NCBI RefSeq assembly: GCF_018141005.1
Contig: NZ_CP046582.1
Span: 1,922,001-1,986,000 of the forward strand
DNA: 64,000 nt
Direction: 5' to 3'
Source: Erwinia sp. E602
GTDB lineage: Bacteria; Pseudomonadota; Gammaproteobacteria; Enterobacterales; Enterobacteriaceae
Within the stretch, counting starts at the first letter, position 1. Every line of letters begins with the position of its first letter. Made by a program: the position numbers and the translations under genes. Below are positions 45,539 to 53,768 of the stretch, piece by piece. A model generated the notes under the pieces. The model saw only the letters and a program-made list of their open reading frames with translations. It was not told where the DNA came from and ran no database searches.

Positions 45539-48328
45539 ATGAGTACGCTCACCCCAGTCCTGAACCCACTCACACTTCCTAACGGTGCCGTGCTGAAAAA
45601 TCGCCTGCTGATGGCACCGATGACCACCTGTACCGGCTTTCACGATGGCTCGGTGACCCGCGAACTGGTTGACTACTATCGCGACCGCGCCGGCAGCATC
45701 GGCACGGTGATCGTCGAGTGCTGTTTTATCGATGCCAAAGGGCCGGCGTTCCCCGGCGCCATCGCCATCGACAGCGATAACAAAATTCCTGGCCTGGCGC
45801 GTATCGCCGAGGCGATCCAGTCGCGCGGCTCGAAGGCGATTCTGCAGATTTACCACGGCGGCCGCATGGTCGAGCCGGAGCTGATCGGCGGCCGCACGCC
45901 GGTGGCACCGAGCGCCATTGCCGCGCCGCGTGCCGGGGCCACCGTGCCCGCCGCGCTGAGCGGTGAAGAGGTCGAAGTGATGATCACCAAATTTGGTGAT
46001 GCGGTAAACCGCGCCATTAAGGCCGGCTTCGACGGCGTGGAGATCCACGGCGCTAATACCTACCTGATCCAGCAGTTCTTCTCGCCGAACTCCAACCAGC
46101 GTGACGACCAGTGGGGCGGCAGCCGCGATAACCGCGCACGTTTCCCGCTGGCGGTGCTGGATATCACCCATAAAATGGCGCAACGCTTTGCCGACGCCGA
46201 CTTTATTATCGGCTACCGCTTCTCGCCGGAAGAGATCGAGGTGCCGGGCATCCGCTTCGACGACACCCTGTTCCTGCTGGATAAGCTGGCTGAAAAGGGG
46301 CTGGACTACGTGCACTTCTCGGTCGGCCAGCTGCTGCGCCCGTCGATTGTCGATCGCGATGACCCTACGCCGCTGATCACCCGTTACCTGGCCGAGCGCT
46401 CGGCGCGGCTGGCGCAGGTGCCGGTGATCGGCGTGGGCGGGGTGATCAACAAGGCTGATGCCGAAAGTGCGCTGGAACACGGTTACGATCTGGTGGCGAT
46501 CGGTAAAGCCTGTATCGCCTACCCGGACTGGGCCGACCGGATTATCAATAACGACCATCTGGAGCTGTTTATCGACAGCACCCGCCGTGAAGAGCTGAAC
46601 ATTCCCGAACCGCTGTGGCGCTTCTCGCTGGTCGATGCGATGATCCGCGACGTCAGCGTCGGTGGCCGTAAATACAAGGCCGGCGTCTATCAGGAGAAGG
46701 TGGAAGCCGAAGCGCTGAAGCTGAAAATCAACGTCACGCTGGATACTGACCGTATCACCGATATTACCCTGGTGCCGGACGACTCGCTGGACGTCGATTT
46801 TACCAGCACCTTCGAGAGCCTGCGTAACCGTATGCTGGTGGCCAACAGCCCGCACGTCGATGCGATTACCGGGGCGACCACCCAGAGCGAGGCGCTGAAA
46901 AAAGCCGTTTCCCGCGCGATGACCACCTCCAGCAAAGAGCACGTGATTGAAGAGGGCGGTAACCCGCAGGCGCCGCAGAACTACGATGTGGTGGTGATCG
47001 GCAGCGGCGGCGGCGGGCTGGCGGCGGCGATTCAGGCCAGCGACGCCGGGGCGCACGTGGTGATTATCGAGAAGATGCCGACCATCGGCGGTAACACCAT
47101 TAAAGCCTCGGTGGGCATGAACGCGGCAGAAACCCGCTTCCAGAAGCTGAAAGGTATTGAGGACAGCAAAGAGCTGTTTTATGACGAGACGCTGAAGGGC
47201 GGCAAGTTTAAAAACAACCCGCAGCTGCTGCGCGAGTTCGTCAACCTGGCGCCGGAGGCCATTGAGTGGCTGGCGGGCAACGGCATCGAGCTGAACGATA
47301 TTACCATTACCGGCGGCATGAGCATTGACCGCACCCACCGCCCGGCGGACCGTTCGGCGGTCGGCGGCTTCCTGATTAGCGGCCTGGTGAAGAACGTTAA
47401 CCAGCGCAATATCGAGGTGCTGCTGGAGACCTCGGTCGAGGAGATCCTGACCGAGAACGGCGCGGTCTGCGGCGTGAAGGTGGTGGACGAATATAACGAC
47501 AGCCGCATCCTGAATGCTAAAAGCGTGATTGTCGCCACCGGCGGCTTCAGCGCCAACCGTGAGATGGTGGTGAAGTACCGGCCAGAGCTGGACGGTTTTG
47601 TTACCACCAACCATAAAGGGGCGACCGGCAGCGGCATTGCCATGCTGCAGAAGATTGGCGCCGGCACCGTGGATATGGGCGAAATTCAGATCCACCCGAC
47701 CGTTGAGCAGACCACCTCTTACCTCGTTTCTGAGGCGATTCGCGGCGGCGGAGCGATCCTGGTCAGCCAGGCCGGTCAGCGCTTCTGTAACGAAATGGAG
47801 ACCCGCGATAAGGTATCGGCTGAGATTATCGCCCTGCCGGAGAAGAGCGCGTGGATCGTCTTTGACGACCAGGTGCGGCGCAACAATAAGGCCGCCGATG
47901 AGTATATCGCCAAAGGGTTTGTGATCTCCGCGCCAACGCCGCACGAGCTGGCGGTGAAGCTGAATATGGACAAGGCCAGCCTGCAGAGCACGCTGGAACG
48001 CTATAACGGCTTTGTTGAGCTGCAGAACGATGCAGACTTTGGCCGTACTACCGCGCTGCGCCACCCGCTGGATCAGGGCCCGTACCACGCCATCCGCATC
48101 GCCCCCGGCGTGCACCACACCATGGGCGGCGTGACCATTAATACCGATACCGCGGTGCTGGATGCACAGCAGCAGGTGATCCCGGGGGCCTGGGCCGCCG
48201 GTGAAGTGGTCGGCGGCATTCACGGCGCTAACCGCATCGGCGGAAACGCGGTGGCGGATATTATTATCTTCGGTATCCTCTCCGGGCGGAACGCGGCGGC
48301 GTTTGCCAGGCAGGGGGCGCAGGCTTAG
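45539..48328 (+). CDS. Soluble NADH:fumarate reductase (OYE-like / FMN_bind / FAD domains)
   Basis: 929 residues in three parts. 1-370 is an Old-Yellow-Enzyme-like TIM barrel (NADH side; VEIHGANTYLIQQFFSPNSN). About 372-465 is an FMN_bind domain with the flavinylation motif DAITGATT, acceptor Thr447. About 482-929 is a fumarate reductase flavoprotein with the FAD motif VVIGSGGGGLAA, HHTMGGVTIN and ANRIGGNAVAD. The order is that of the cytoplasmic Klebsiella enzyme; no signal peptide. It reoxidises NADH with fumarate outside the membrane chain. The covalent FMN requires ApbE, encoded next. GGAG precedes the ATG. Confidence 0.93.
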   Translation: MSTLTPVLNPLTLPNGAVLKNRLLMAPMTTCTGFHDGSVTRELVDYYRDRAGSIGTVIVECCFIDAKGPAFPGAIAIDSDNKIPGLARIAEAIQSRGSKAILQIYHGGRMVEPELIGGRTPVAPSAIAAPRAGATVPAALSGEEVEVMITKFGDAVNRAIKAGFDGVEIHGANTYLIQQFFSPNSNQRDDQWGGSRDNRARFPLAVLDITHKMAQRFADADFIIGYRFSPEEIEVPGIRFDDTLFLLDKLAEKGLDYVHFSVGQLLRPSIVDRDDPTPLITRYLAERSARLAQVPVIGVGGVINKADAESALEHGYDLVAIGKACIAYPDWADRIINNDHLELFIDSTRREELNIPEPLWRFSLVDAMIRDVSVGGRKYKAGVYQEKVEAEALKLKINVTLDTDRITDITLVPDDSLDVDFTSTFESLRNRMLVANSPHVDAITGATTQSEALKKAVSRAMTTSSKEHVIEEGGNPQAPQNYDVVVIGSGGGGLAAAIQASDAGAHVVIIEKMPTIGGNTIKASVGMNAAETRFQKLKGIEDSKELFYDETLKGGKFKNNPQLLREFVNLAPEAIEWLAGNGIELNDITITGGMSIDRTHRPADRSAVGGFLISGLVKNVNQRNIEVLLETSVEEILTENGAVCGVKVVDEYNDSRILNAKSVIVATGGFSANREMVVKYRPELDGFVTTNHKGATGSGIAMLQKIGAGTVDMGEIQIHPTVEQTTSYLVSEAIRGGGAILVSQAGQRFCNEMETRDKVSAEIIALPEKSAWIVFDDQVRRNNKAADEYIAKGFVISAPTPHELAVKLNMDKASLQSTLERYNGFVELQNDADFGRTTALRHPLDQGPYHAIRIAPGVHHTMGGVTINTDTAVLDAQQQVIPGAWAAGEVVGGIHGANRIGGNAVADIIIFGILSGRNAAAFARQGAQA

Positions 48329-48462
48329 TTGCTGAGTTGCTAACCCTGCTTAGTGAGTCTGGCGTGTGAGCGGGGCTGGCGGCATGAAGTAAACCGGTGC
48401 AACCCGTGCGCTTGTCTGAAGGAATGTGCACAGCATATTATCCTGACGCTAACGCCGCATAC

Positions 48463-48489
48463 AGGCAGGGAGAACTCCCTGCCTTTTTT
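48463..48489 (+). terminator. Terminator between fumarate reductase and apbE
   Basis: Stem AGGCAGGG/CCCTGCCT (48463-48470 with 48477-48484) followed by a T-run. The apbE ribosome site (GGAGA) begins four bases after the T-run. Read-through would give low apbE expression relative to the reductase. Confidence 0.87.
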
Positions 48490-48504
48490 ACTGGAGACGT
48501 GACA

Positions 48505-49494
48505 ATGTCACAACCGGGATTCTACGCCTACCGGGCTGTCATGATGGGGTCGCCGATCCTGCTGAAGCTGCCGCAGCCGGACGAGCCGCTGGCCCGCAAC
48601 GTTTTTCGGCTGATTAAACAGCAGGAGAACCTGCTGACCGTTAACCGTCCGCTGCCGGACACCGCTGCGGACCGCACCGCGCTGTCCCAGGTGATGGCGG
48701 TCAATCTGGCGGCCGGTCAGCACCCGGTGCAGGTCAGTCAGCCGGTGTTCAACCTGATCGCGCGGGCACATCAGGTCAGCGTGCTGCCCGGCAGCGCCTT
48801 TAACTTCGCCATCGGCCCGCTGGTCAAGCGCTGGAAAATCGGCTTTCAGGGCAACAGCGTGCCGCCGCAGGCCGACGTTACCGCGCTGCTGAAGCTGACG
48901 GATGCCCGTCAGGTGGTGCTTGATCCGGCCGCCCGCTCGGTGTTTCTGCCGCAGGCCGGGATGGAAATCGACCTCGGCGCAATTGCCAAAGGCTATATCG
49001 CCGACGTGGTGCGTGATTATCTGCGCCAGCAGGGCGTGGTGGATGCGCTGATCAATCTGGGCGGCAACGTGCAGACGCTGGGCAACAGTGCCGGGCAGCC
49101 GTGGGGGATTGGCCTGAGGCGGCCGTATGGCGGCGAAGGCGAACCGATCGGTGTAGTCTCGGTCAGCGGAAAATCGGTGGTGACCTCGGGTGTTTATGAA
49201 CGCTATTTTGAGCTGAATGGCCGCCGCTATCACCATATCCTTGACCCGCAAAACGGTTATCCGCTGGATAACGAACTGCTCAGTGTGACGGTAATCTCAG
49301 ACCAGTCGATCGACGGCGATATCTGGACCACGCTGCTGTATGGCATGGGCGTGGAGCAGGGTCTGAGATGTCTTAAAGATCAGCCGGAAATTGAGGCCAT
49401 TTTCGTTACCCGCGATCGGCAGGTGATCTGCTCGTCGCAGCGTCAGTTCAGCTTCACCCTGCTGGACGCAGAGTGCTTCTCTGTTTCGCTATAA
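48505..49494 (+). CDS. apbE: FMN transferase ApbE, cytoplasmic type
   Basis: 329 residues from the ATG at 48505 (CTGGAGACG upstream); an upstream in-frame ATG at 48424 would place the terminator inside the gene. No signal peptide or lipobox, unlike periplasmic ApbE. Motifs FNFAIGPLVKRW, the ApbE signature EIDLGAIAKGYIAD, NLGGNVQTLG and the C-terminal HHILDPQNGYP with Mg-binding Asp in DGDIWTT. It transfers FMN from FAD to the Thr of the DxxTGAT motif in the preceding enzyme. Confidence 0.94.
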   Translation: MSQPGFYAYRAVMMGSPILLKLPQPDEPLARNVFRLIKQQENLLTVNRPLPDTAADRTALSQVMAVNLAAGQHPVQVSQPVFNLIARAHQVSVLPGSAFNFAIGPLVKRWKIGFQGNSVPPQADVTALLKLTDARQVVLDPAARSVFLPQAGMEIDLGAIAKGYIADVVRDYLRQQGVVDALINLGGNVQTLGNSAGQPWGIGLRRPYGGEGEPIGVVSVSGKSVVTSGVYERYFELNGRRYHHILDPQNGYPLDNELLSVTVISDQSIDGDIWTTLLYGMGVEQGLRCLKDQPEIEAIFVTRDRQVICSSQRQFSFTLLDAECFSVSL

Positions 49495-49575
49495 CCGCTG
49501 ATATAATCCTTAAGCCGCAGGACCGCTAAGCAAACGTTCTGTTTCAGCGTACTGAGAGTGCCGGTTTTTCAGCAA

Positions 49576-50328
49576 TCACTTCTCGCCAAACATCGCCTGC
49601 AGCTGCTGTTCCGTCGGCATACCGACCACCTGCTGCAGCTCCTGCTTATCATTCATATAGTAGATAGCCGGGGTAGCGTTAGCGCCGGTTTCATCCATCA
49701 GCCGCTGGTGATACTGCAGGGCGTTGAAAATCGCCTTCGGCGTCTGTTCCGGGAACGGTGGCAGCGTTTTACCGTTGGAAAGCTCATAGTCGCTCCATGC
49801 CTTAGCCGGATCGGCGGCGTTCAGGATCGCGGTAGCGTGGGGGCCGCTTTGCGGATTCATCACCGCCACCAGCAGCGTATTCAGCTGTACCTTGCCGGAT
49901 TTCAGCCACGGCTGGGCGGCGGCCCAGAACTGTTTACAGTACGGGCAGAACGGGTCGGCAAATACCACCACCTGGCGTTTTGCCGCCGGGTTACCTTCGC
50001 GGATCCCCGCCGTTGCGCTGAGTTTTTTCCACAGTTCACGCCCCTGAGGCACGTACAGCTCACGGGTAATCACCTGCTCACTGAGGTTACTACCCTCGGC
50101 ATCGTACAGATAACCGGAAATGGCGTGCTGACCGTCCGGCGTCAGCCAGATATTCACCCCGGTCCCCTGATACTCACCGAGCCAGCTGCGCAGCCCGCCC
50201 GGTGTTTTGATCTCTTTAATAATGGTGATGCCCTGTTTCTCAATGTGCTGCACGGCCGGGGGCAGCGTTTCGCTGGCCCCGGCCATCAGCGGCAGAGCCG
50301 TGAGCAAAGTCAGATACCGGTAAGGCAT
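49576..50328 (-). CDS. dsbG: Thiol:disulfide interchange protein DsbG
   Basis: 250 residues: signal peptide, an N-terminal cystatin-like dimerisation domain (to about 80), a linker helix, and a thioredoxin fold with active site CPYC (Cys128, Cys131) in ADPFCPYCKQFW, as in E. coli DsbG. The cis-Pro segment is ATPAIY. DsbG reduces sulfenylated or mis-paired Cys in the periplasm and is kept reduced by DsbD. Here it follows scsABC on the same strand, so ScsB may be its reductant. Confidence 0.92.
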   Translation of the reverse strand: MPYRYLTLLTALPLMAGASETLPPAVQHIEKQGITIIKEIKTPGGLRSWLGEYQGTGVNIWLTPDGQHAISGYLYDAEGSNLSEQVITRELYVPQGRELWKKLSATAGIREGNPAAKRQVVVFADPFCPYCKQFWAAAQPWLKSGKVQLNTLLVAVMNPQSGPHATAILNAADPAKAWSDYELSNGKTLPPFPEQTPKAIFNALQYHQRLMDETGANATPAIYYMNDKQELQQVVGMPTEQQLQAMFGEK

Positions 50329-50345
50329 AATTCACTCCGTTTGCC

Positions 50346-50368
50346 CGGCAGGCGCCTAACGCCTGCCG
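50346..50368. other. Intercistronic hairpin between scsC and dsbG
   Basis: 9-bp perfect stem CGGCAGGCG/CGCCTGCCG, 5-base loop, no U-run. It may stabilise or partly attenuate the scs-dsbG transcript rather than end it. Confidence 0.5.
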
Positions 50369-50374
50369 CTAAGA

Positions 50375-51100
50375 TTATGATTTCGCGTTCTTCAGCGCTT
50401 CGCCAACCATCGCTTCAAACTGCTCATATGGCACCCAGCCGGAAAGCATCTGATCGCCAATCAGCGTGGCCGGTGTGCCCTGAATGCCCAGCTTTTCGGC
50501 CAGCGCCAGGCTCTGTTCAACGGTCTGCCTGCTCTGCTCATCGGCTTTGGTCAGGCTGACACCGGCTTTCTTCTTCGCCGCAGCGATGCTGGCGTCATCG
50601 TGGTAGCCGACCTTAGACATCAGCACCTTGTTAAACTTAAGGAACTGATCGGGCTGCTGTTTCCACAGCGTCAGCGCATCGCGTGCTGAGGTCAGCGAAC
50701 TTTCCGAGCGGTAAGGCAGGAACTTGATCACCACGGCGACGTTGGGGTACTTCTCCACGATCTTTTCCATGTAGGGATCGAATTTTTTGCAGTACGGGCA
50801 GTTATAGTCGCTGAACACCACCAGCGTCAGGTCGGCTTTTTTTGCGCCGATGCGCGGTGAGTTGGCATCGTTATACAGGGCGTCATGGTTCTCCTGCAGC
50901 GTTTTGCGGAACTGTGCATCACTGGCTGCCGTGTTCTGCTGATTCAGTTTTTCCGCCACCTGCGCCAGAATTTGCGGGTTGGCGAGCAGGGTTTCCTGCA
51001 CCAGCGCCTGAATACGCGCTTCCTGTTCCGCGGTGAAGGGGGCCGCCGCCTGCAGTGAGGCGGAGAAAAGCAGCGTGGCAAGGATAAGTTTTTTCATCAT
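50375..51100 (-). CDS. scsC: ScsC, periplasmic DsbA-like thioredoxin
   Basis: 241 residues. Signal peptide ending LQAAA; helical N-terminal segment 22-60 of the kind that oligomerises ScsC; thioredoxin fold with CPYC (101-104) in FSDYNCPYCKKF and cis-Pro in GIQGTPATLI. ScsC has isomerase/reductase activity and contributes to copper and oxidative stress tolerance. Start overlaps the scsB stop (TAATG). Confidence 0.92.
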   Translation of the reverse strand: MMKKLILATLLFSASLQAAAPFTAEQEARIQALVQETLLANPQILAQVAEKLNQQNTAASDAQFRKTLQENHDALYNDANSPRIGAKKADLTLVVFSDYNCPYCKKFDPYMEKIVEKYPNVAVVIKFLPYRSESSLTSARDALTLWKQQPDQFLKFNKVLMSKVGYHDDASIAAAKKKAGVSLTKADEQSRQTVEQSLALAEKLGIQGTPATLIGDQMLSGWVPYEQFEAMVGEALKNAKS

Positions 51101-53133
51101 TAATTGCTCTTGTTTAGTGCATCAAGCAAACCGGAGGTATCCAGCAGCGTGGGTAGGGTATGGCCGCGATCGTCGCCGGGCTGATACACCTGATTAAATG
51201 GAATAGCGTAAGCGTTACGCTTTTGCAAAAAGTCGCTGATGGCCTGCGAAGGCTGGCTCCAGTCACCGCGCAGCGCCACTACGTCGGGCTGATTCAGTGC
51301 CTCGATCACTTCAGGACGCTTCAGAACGCGCAGTTCGTTAACCTTACAGGTGATGCACCAGTCCGCTGATACATCGACAAACACTTTTTTATTGGCGGCC
51401 AGTGCCTGGCTCAGCGCCTCTTCACTCAGTGGCTGCCAGTTGATGGCGGCGCTGCGGCTGGTTTTTTCATTCACATAGGTCGGATCGACCAGCGCATGGA
51501 TCTGCCAGCCACCGGCGGCGGCCAGCACGGCGGTGAGCAGCAGGGCACCACGATGCGTTTTATCTTGGGTTTTCAGTAAGGCTTCCAGCGTCACCCAGAC
51601 CATCACCAGCGAAATCACCGCGACCACCGTTGGTCCTGTATGGCTGCTCAGCAGCGTAACCAGCCACAGGCTGGAGCCGAACATCATCAGTCCCAGCAGC
51701 ACTTTCAGCGTATTCATCCAGCGACCAGGCTTAGGCAGCCACAGCGCCACGCGTGGAACGAGGGCTACCAGCAGCCACGGCAGGCTCATACCCAGCCCCA
51801 GCGTCAGGAAAATCAGCCACATCTCAGGCAGTGAGGCCGAGAACGCCCAGGCGACGGCGGTACCGAGGAACGGCGCGGAGCACGGGGTTGCCATCAGCGT
51901 GGCGAATGCTCCTTCATAGAAGCTGCCGGACAGCGAGTTGCCACCGGCCGTCGCCAGCCGGTTGTTCAGCGCGGACGGTAACAGCAGCTGTACCAGCCCC
52001 AGCAGGTTGAGCGCAAACAGGAACGAAACGACAACGAGGAAGCCGATAAACCACGGGTTCTGGAACTGGGTGCCCCAGCCCGGCGTGATGCCGCTCAGCT
52101 TCAGCGCGGTGACCAGCGCGGCCAGTACGGCAAACGAGGTCAGGATCCCGGCGGTGGTCAGCAGGAAGCGCAGGCGGATGCGCTGACGATCGGCACCGGC
52201 GCTCAGCACCGAACCGAGCTTCATACCCATCACCGGCAGCACGCACGGCATCAGGTTGAGGATCAACCCCCCGGCCAGCGCCATAAGCAGCATGGCCCAG
52301 AGTGAACCGGCGGCGGCGGGCTGCGTTCCGGCAGTCGCGTCACCCTGGTTAATCGTCGCCGTTACGTACTGTGCTTTGTCGCCGTCGGCAATCACCATTG
52401 AGAGCGGTTCACCGCTCAGGTTGCCTGCTCCTTCGCCCCATTCGTCGGTGACCGGCACCTTCACGGTCAGCTCGCTGCCGTTTACCTCAAGCGTGGGTTC
52501 ACCTGGCGTAACGCCGTTGCTTAACGGATCAAAATAGACCGACGGCAGCTGCCAGTTGTCGGACTTACGGGCGGTGATCAGCAGCTGGTCGCCCTGCTGG
52601 CGCGCGCTGACTTCCTGAGTTACCCCGTCCTGAGCAGGGATGGTTGCCATGGCGTCGCTGAATGCGCGATCAAACTGCGCGTCGCCCCCCTGGTTGAGAT
52701 CGAGGGTAAACGGATAGTCGGTGAGCACGCAAACGTTACTGCAGGTAGACAGCGTCAGGGTGCCGGACAGCGGTGCGGTCCCACTGTGCTCAATAACCAG
52801 CGGGATCGTTACCTGCCGGTCATAGCCCTGGGTGCTGATCCCAGAGATATCGAAACGTTGCGGGGTTGGCCAGAACCACTGCGCGCGGGTGTCGCCGCTC
52901 CACTTAATTGCCGGCGCAACGCCGCCCGCGCCGGGTGAACGCCAGTAGGTTTTCCAGCCGGGGGCCAGTTCAACCTGCAGCAGTGCGTTAACGCTGTTCT
53001 GATTCTGTTCCGCGCTGATACGAACGCGGGCGTGAGTATTTTGTGGGGTCTGCATCCAGCCTGTGTCTGCCGCCTGCGCAATACCGGCGCACAGCAGCAA
53101 CAGGAGGAATACACCCCTGATGGTAGCTAACAT
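51100..53133 (-). CDS. scsB: ScsB, DsbD-like transmembrane electron transporter
   Basis: 677 residues. Signal peptide; N-terminal periplasmic domain with the redox pair in TLSTCSNVCVLTD; eight-helix membrane core with the Cys in LNLMPCVLPVMG and LMATPCSAPFLG; C-terminal thioredoxin domain with WCITC (ADWCITCKVNE). This three-domain relay carries electrons from cytoplasmic thioredoxin to ScsC. Operon scsA-scsB-scsC-dsbG, leftward. Confidence 0.95.
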   Translation of the reverse strand: MLATIRGVFLLLLLCAGIAQAADTGWMQTPQNTHARVRISAEQNQNSVNALLQVELAPGWKTYWRSPGAGGVAPAIKWSGDTRAQWFWPTPQRFDISGISTQGYDRQVTIPLVIEHSGTAPLSGTLTLSTCSNVCVLTDYPFTLDLNQGGDAQFDRAFSDAMATIPAQDGVTQEVSARQQGDQLLITARKSDNWQLPSVYFDPLSNGVTPGEPTLEVNGSELTVKVPVTDEWGEGAGNLSGEPLSMVIADGDKAQYVTATINQGDATAGTQPAAAGSLWAMLLMALAGGLILNLMPCVLPVMGMKLGSVLSAGADRQRIRLRFLLTTAGILTSFAVLAALVTALKLSGITPGWGTQFQNPWFIGFLVVVSFLFALNLLGLVQLLLPSALNNRLATAGGNSLSGSFYEGAFATLMATPCSAPFLGTAVAWAFSASLPEMWLIFLTLGLGMSLPWLLVALVPRVALWLPKPGRWMNTLKVLLGLMMFGSSLWLVTLLSSHTGPTVVAVISLVMVWVTLEALLKTQDKTHRGALLLTAVLAAAGGWQIHALVDPTYVNEKTSRSAAINWQPLSEEALSQALAANKKVFVDVSADWCITCKVNELRVLKRPEVIEALNQPDVVALRGDWSQPSQAISDFLQKRNAYAIPFNQVYQPGDDRGHTLPTLLDTSGLLDALNKSN

Positions 53134-53185
53134 TCTATTTTCTCCAGTGAAATTTTTTGACCTTAAATGAAATAAAGGCCGTTAT

Positions 53186-53566
53186 TTATTCATGGAAAAC
53201 GCAGTTTTGCAGATGGATTCGGGATCGGGGAAGAGGGTCGGGTTTGTCCCGCCAGATTTCGAGCCGCAGTTCGCTGAACACGGCGAGCAGCAGCAGGAAG
53301 GAGATCAGTACGGGGATCGCGCTATCGAAGAACAGCGGTTGTGCGCCCAACAGCGACTGGGCGCTGAGCTCACAAGGTTTACCACTCACGGTGAGATCCT
53401 GCTGCACCGACGCCCCGGTGGCTGACACAGCCGACAGGGTTTGCGCCTGCGGCGACGTTTCAACGGGTGCATCACGCAGCAGCCACGACCGCTGGATCAG
53501 GCACAGGGCCATGATCAGGCAGGTAATCAGCAGAAGCCATCTGGCGTGAGTGTGTCGCGTGCGCAT
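53186..53566 (-). CDS. scsA: ScsA-like small membrane protein
   Basis: 126 residues from the Met at 53566, whose upstream TGAG is a better ribosome site than that of an in-frame Met at 53578. Two hydrophobic segments (WLLLITCLIMALCLI near the start, and IPVLISFLLLLAVF) flank a periplasmic loop with one Cys. Size, topology and position directly before scsB match ScsA of Salmonella. ScsA is linked to copper and peroxide tolerance; its mechanism is not settled. Confidence 0.75.
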   Translation of the reverse strand: MRTRHTHARWLLLITCLIMALCLIQRSWLLRDAPVETSPQAQTLSAVSATGASVQQDLTVSGKPCELSAQSLLGAQPLFFDSAIPVLISFLLLLAVFSELRLEIWRDKPDPLPRSRIHLQNCVFHE

Positions 53567-53768
53567 TAAGAATCTCATTAAGTCAGTGCGCGCTATGATA
53601 AGGATTAACCGCCTGGAAACAAGTTATTCTTTGTAAAGTAGTGTCGGAGGAATAATCCAACCCATATCACAAAAACAGCCCAATTATTTTTACTTTGTTT
53701 CCTTGGTTAACTATGTTGAACGCCGGTGATTCAGGCGCTACGCGCAATAACAGGGAAACGGGAAAGTG

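Noticed and set aside
45428..48223. Open frame of over 900 codons antisense to the fumarate reductase
   Set aside because: Shadow frame of a GC-rich gene; sequence is His/Arg/Gln-rich with no recognisable domain.
53579..53765. CpxR box upstream of the scs operon
   Set aside because: Only one GTAAA half-site is present (near 53634), without a second at five-base spacing.
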